DNA from: Haloechinothrix alba
Lineage (GTDB): Bacteria; Actinomycetota; Actinomycetes; Mycobacteriales; Pseudonocardiaceae
Reading direction: 5' to 3'
NCBI RefSeq assembly: GCF_900188115.1
Contig: NZ_FZNW01000006.1
Span: 124,001-188,000, forward strand
DNA length: 64,000 bases
In this document: piece after piece, positions 61,527 to 64,000 of the stretch
Layout: every line of letters begins with the position of its first letter
Numbering within the stretch: position 1 is the stretch's first letter
Made by a program: the position numbers and the translations under genes
The notes under the pieces: generated by a model
Database searches by the model: none
The model's input: the letters and a program-made list of their open reading frames with translations, nothing else
Told to the model about the DNA's origin: nothing

Positions 61527-62132
61527 GTGCCTAGTTCGCAGGTCGACGACAAGGACTCGGCCCGTACCGAATCCCGCGATGCCGGGCGGTCCGGTGTGCG
61601 CGAGGTACTGCGCAGGCGACAGCCGAAGGTCGTCGTCAAGGCGGACCTGCTGCCCGCGGTGTCCGTGCTGTCCACCGCCGGCCTGATCGGCATTCCGGTG
61701 GGGTGGATCTGGGCCCAGCTGGCACCCCCGCAGCGGGTGCGGGTGCTCTCCGACGGCAGCCTCGTCGCCCCGGAGCTGGAGAGCTGGCACCAGTTCGACG
61801 CGCTGGTGATCTTCGCGCTGCTGTGCATGGCCGCGGGCGTGATCGTCGGGGCGCTGGTGTGGATGCTGCGGGAACGGCGCGGTCCGGTGGCGATGATCGC
61901 CGCGGTGTGCGGCTCGCTGCTCGCGGCATGGCTGGCCGGCCTGATGGGCGAGATGTTCGTTGCGGGCATGTACGAGGTGACCGGCGCTCCGGAGGTCGGC
62001 GACGTGGTGACCGAGGCGCCCCAGCCGGGTACCCCGTGGGTGCTTGTTGCCCAGCCGTTCGCCACCGCGTTGACCTACGGGCTGCTGGCCGCATGGAACG
62101 GTACCGACGATCTGGGCAGGCGGCTGGGCTGA
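61527..62132 (+). CDS. DUF2567 family membrane protein
   Basis: 201 residues, GTG start with GGGAGG 7 nt away. A hydrophilic N-terminus of ~40 residues (REVLRRRQPKVVVKADLLPA) is followed by four helices: ~44-65, 90-112, 118-142 and 165-190. It occupies the same place after bioB-bsaP as mycobacterial Rv1591. TAGTGT at 61490-61495 may be its -10. Role unknown. Confidence 0.75.
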   Translation: MPSSQVDDKDSARTESRDAGRSGVREVLRRRQPKVVVKADLLPAVSVLSTAGLIGIPVGWIWAQLAPPQRVRVLSDGSLVAPELESWHQFDALVIFALLCMAAGVIVGALVWMLRERRGPVAMIAAVCGSLLAAWLAGLMGEMFVAGMYEVTGAPEVGDVVTEAPQPGTPWVLVAQPFATALTYGLLAAWNGTDDLGRRLG

Positions 62133-62201
62133 CCGTTCACCGGTTCGTACGGGGCGGTGTCCCGGCGTAGCCTGGATGCGGACCCGAATGGAGGAGCGCC
62201 T

Positions 62202-63281
62202 GTGTCCAACGAGGAGGCGGACGGGCCGGCAGGCCGAGTGCGTTTCCCGGGGATCAGCCCGCGAGCCTACGAGCACCCCGTCGACAGGGGAGCGCTCGGC
62301 GTGCTGCGCTCGGTGCCCGGATTCGCCGAGGTGGTCAAGACGATCTCGGGGCTCTTCGCCGAGCGTGGCGAGCGCATGATGGCGCTGTCGTCGATGATCC
62401 GGGTGGGACCCACGCAGTACCCCGAGCTCGACCGGATACGCCGCGAGTGCGCGGACACGCTCGACATCGACCCCGCGCCGAGGATGTTCGTGGCGCGGTC
62501 CAGTGACGCGGCTGCCTACACCCTCGGCATGGACGAGCCCTTCATCGTGCTCACCACGGACCTCGTCGAGCGGCTGGACGTACCGGGGCTGCGCTTCGTC
62601 GTCGGTCACGAGATGGGCCACGTGCTTTCCGGTCACGCGGTATACCGCACCATGCTGTACCGCCTGCTCGGAATGCAGAGCGCCCTGGGATGGATGCCGG
62701 TGAGCGCGCTCGCGCTGCGCGCGGTCATCGCCGCGCTGTCGGAGTGGTATCGCAAGGCCGAGCTCTCCTGCGATCGGTCGGGGTTGCTGTGCGGGCAGGA
62801 CCCGCCCGCTGCGCTGCGCGTACACGTCATGCTGGCGGGCGGGGTCGATATCGAGCAGGTCGACGTCCCCGCCTTTCTGGAGCAGGCCGCCGAGTACGAG
62901 GGCGTGGAGGACCTGCGGGACAGCATTCACAAGCTGCGCGGCATCGAGTACCTCTCGCACCCGCTCGCCGTGGTACGCGCCGATCAGCTGCAGAAGTGGG
63001 CGGCGTCGGCGGAGTACCGGGCCCTCCTGGCGGGCGACTACCCGCGCCGGGACGCCGAACGGCCACACACGGCCTGGAGCGAGGACGTCGCCTCGGCGGC
63101 ACGCTCCTACAAGGATGCCGTGACCACGTCGGCCGACCCGCTGTCGAAGGCGTTGACCGGTGTCGGCGAGGCCGTCACCGACGTCGCGGGCAAGGTGTGG
63201 CACAAGCTGGGTCCCCGCGGTAGCGAACCCGACGAGGGCGCCGAGGACGACGAGCAGGCCCGCGGGGGCGATACCGGGTAG
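62202..63281 (+). CDS. M48-family zinc metallopeptidase
   Basis: 359 residues from GTG 62202, GGAGGAG upstream, TAGCCT (62168-62173) as -10. The zinc motif HEMGH lies near residue 143 in FVVGHEMGHVLSGHA. The third ligand Glu is probably in EWYRKAELSCDRSGL. A hydrophobic stretch just after HEMGH (~165-185) could be a membrane segment. The C-terminus is an acidic low-complexity tail (DEGAEDDEQARGG). It resembles HtpX/YcaL-type proteases, but lacks their N-terminal helices, so it is probably cytosolic or peripheral. Confidence 0.8.
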   Translation: MSNEEADGPAGRVRFPGISPRAYEHPVDRGALGVLRSVPGFAEVVKTISGLFAERGERMMALSSMIRVGPTQYPELDRIRRECADTLDIDPAPRMFVARSSDAAAYTLGMDEPFIVLTTDLVERLDVPGLRFVVGHEMGHVLSGHAVYRTMLYRLLGMQSALGWMPVSALALRAVIAALSEWYRKAELSCDRSGLLCGQDPPAALRVHVMLAGGVDIEQVDVPAFLEQAAEYEGVEDLRDSIHKLRGIEYLSHPLAVVRADQLQKWAASAEYRALLAGDYPRRDAERPHTAWSEDVASAARSYKDAVTTSADPLSKALTGVGEAVTDVAGKVWHKLGPRGSEPDEGAEDDEQARGGDTG

Positions 63282-63333
63282 GCACCCCGCGCCCGTGCCG
63301 GCCCGCGCAGGCAGGCGCACCCGGTAACGGGAG

Positions 63334-64000
63334 TCAGCGCGTGCTCGGCGGGCGAAACACTGCGAAGGGGTCGGTGACCTGCATGCCGTGCTCGGCGAAT
63401 GTGAACAGCGCGGCGGGGCGGCCGCCGGAGCGGCCGGGCGGAACCGTCTCTCCCGTGGTCGCGAGCGCTCCCCGCCTGGTCAGTACGCGCTGCAGGTTCG
63501 TCGCCGACACGCGGTAACCGAGTGCGGCGGAGTACAGGTCCCGCAGGGCCGAGATGGTGAACAGGTCGGGCGCCAGCGCGAACCCGATGTTGGTGTAGCT
63601 GAGCTTCGAGCGCAGCCGCTCCCGGGCGCGCAGTGTGATGGAACCGTGGTCGAACGCGGTGCGGGGTAGCTGGTCCACCGTGTGCCAGGAGGTGTCCTCG
63701 GGAACGGTCGGCTCGACATCGCTCGGGACGAGGCCGAGGAACGCCGTGGCGACCACCCGCGGACCGGGGACCCGGTCGGGGGCGCTGAACACGGCGAGCT
63801 GCTCGACGTGCTTGAGCTTGCGCAGGTCGACCTTCTCGGTGAGCTGGCGCCGGATCGATGTCTCGACGTCCTCGTCGTGGCGTAGCCTGCCGCCGGGCAG
63901 CGACCAGCGGCCGAGATGCGGCTCGAGCGCGCGCCGCCAGAGGAGTGCCTGCAGCGTGCCGGACCGCACCTGTAGGACTACACACAGAACCTCGTGAGTC
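63334..64000 (-). CDS. NrtR-like regulator: degenerate Nudix domain plus winged helix (partial)
   Basis: About 222 residues are visible. The upstream codons at 63970-64000 read THEVLCVVLQ, and the last base of the window is the G of a likely ATG, so only the start codon is cut. Residues ~1-150 are a Nudix fold, but the Nudix box (GRLRHDEDVETSIRRQLTEK) has Gln and Lys where the REUXEE motif needs Glu. This loss of catalysis is usual in NrtR. The C-terminal ~70 residues (TISALRDLYSAALGYRVSATNLQRVL) are its winged helix. NrtR proteins sense ADP-ribose and control NAD synthesis genes, often nadABC, which may lie beyond the edge. Confidence 0.75.
   Translation of the reverse strand, partial: THEVLCVVLQVRSGTLQALLWRRALEPHLGRWSLPGGRLRHDEDVETSIRRQLTEKVDLRKLKHVEQLAVFSAPDRVPGPRVVATAFLGLVPSDVEPTVPEDTSWHTVDQLPRTAFDHGSITLRARERLRSKLSYTNIGFALAPDLFTISALRDLYSAALGYRVSATNLQRVLTRRGALATTGETVPPGRSGGRPAALFTFAEHGMQVTDPFAVFRPPSTR

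Noticed and set aside
62157-62201. Earlier start for the M48 protease
   Set aside because: The GTG at 62202 has an ideal SD (GGAGGAG); the upstream codons lie between the -10 and SD.

Overview
The window is high-GC DNA (roughly 70% G+C by eye) with many GTG starts, one TTG start and several apparently leaderless genes. It looks like chromosome of an actinobacterium, most likely of the Pseudonocardiales (Pseudonocardiaceae-like). Gene content and order follow the Mycobacterium tuberculosis stretch from aceE/mabR/fabD to pimB', but the fatty-acid genes are in the Streptomyces order fabD-fabH-acpP-fabF. No phage, transposase, plasmid or CRISPR sequence was seen.

Layout. 0-5.7 kb: an NTF2-like gene, then the type II fatty-acid synthase operon fabD-fabH-acpP-fabF (minus strand) under a PucR-type FasR/MabR regulator. 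5.7-11 kb: a membrane protein with conserved TM-helix repeats, aceE (pyruvate dehydrogenase E1), a DUF3052 gene, the peroxiredoxin ahpE and tRNA-Val(TAC). 11-26.6 kb: an accessory block holding moaA, a HAD hydrolase, an iron-box-controlled four-gene hydroxamate siderophore operon (decarboxylase, N-hydroxylase, IucA-like and IucC-like synthetases), a compact aconitase, a saccharopine-dehydrogenase-like oxidoreductase, DedA, an SDR and a TetR regulator.

26.7-40 kb returns to conserved core. It has lpdA-sucB-(TIGR01777 epimerase)-lipB (lipoate and 2-oxoacid dehydrogenase functions), pepA with a SUKH-domain gene, ilvE, a divergent cobT, a DUF3043 gene and an ErpA/IscA-type Fe-S carrier. 40-50 kb is asnB plus the respiratory genes: ctaC-ctaF and ctaE-qcrC-qcrA-qcrB encode parts of the actinobacterial bc1-aa3 supercomplex, with trpD and a receiver-like gene on the other strand between them. 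50-57.8 kb: a DnaQ/GIY-YIG nuclease, two secreted NlpC/P60 cell-wall hydrolases (one fused to a VanY peptidase), the mannosyltransferase pimB' and two small membrane proteins. 57.9-64 kb: bioA-bioD-bioB-bsaP (biotin, without bioF), a DUF2567 gene, an M48 protease and an NrtR-like Nudix regulator cut by the window end.

Most noteworthy: (i) a family of near-identical perfect palindromes, sharing 16-bp arms, at three separate convergent gene junctions; (ii) an iron-regulated citrate-hydroxamate-type siderophore operon with no acyltransferase gene; (iii) a CobT-like protein without both catalytic glutamates; (iv) a 131-bp perfect DNA repeat and a 15-bp VNTR inside sucB; (v) an NlpC/P60-VanY fusion behind 35-bp tandem repeats; (vi) an AhpE with an extra PrxQ-position cysteine; (vii) recurrent TANNNT boxes placed 6-8 nt before start codons that have no Shine-Dalgarno. 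I do not see a wholly unprecedented multi-gene system. The findings are variants and regulatory elements within a mostly conserved chromosome.
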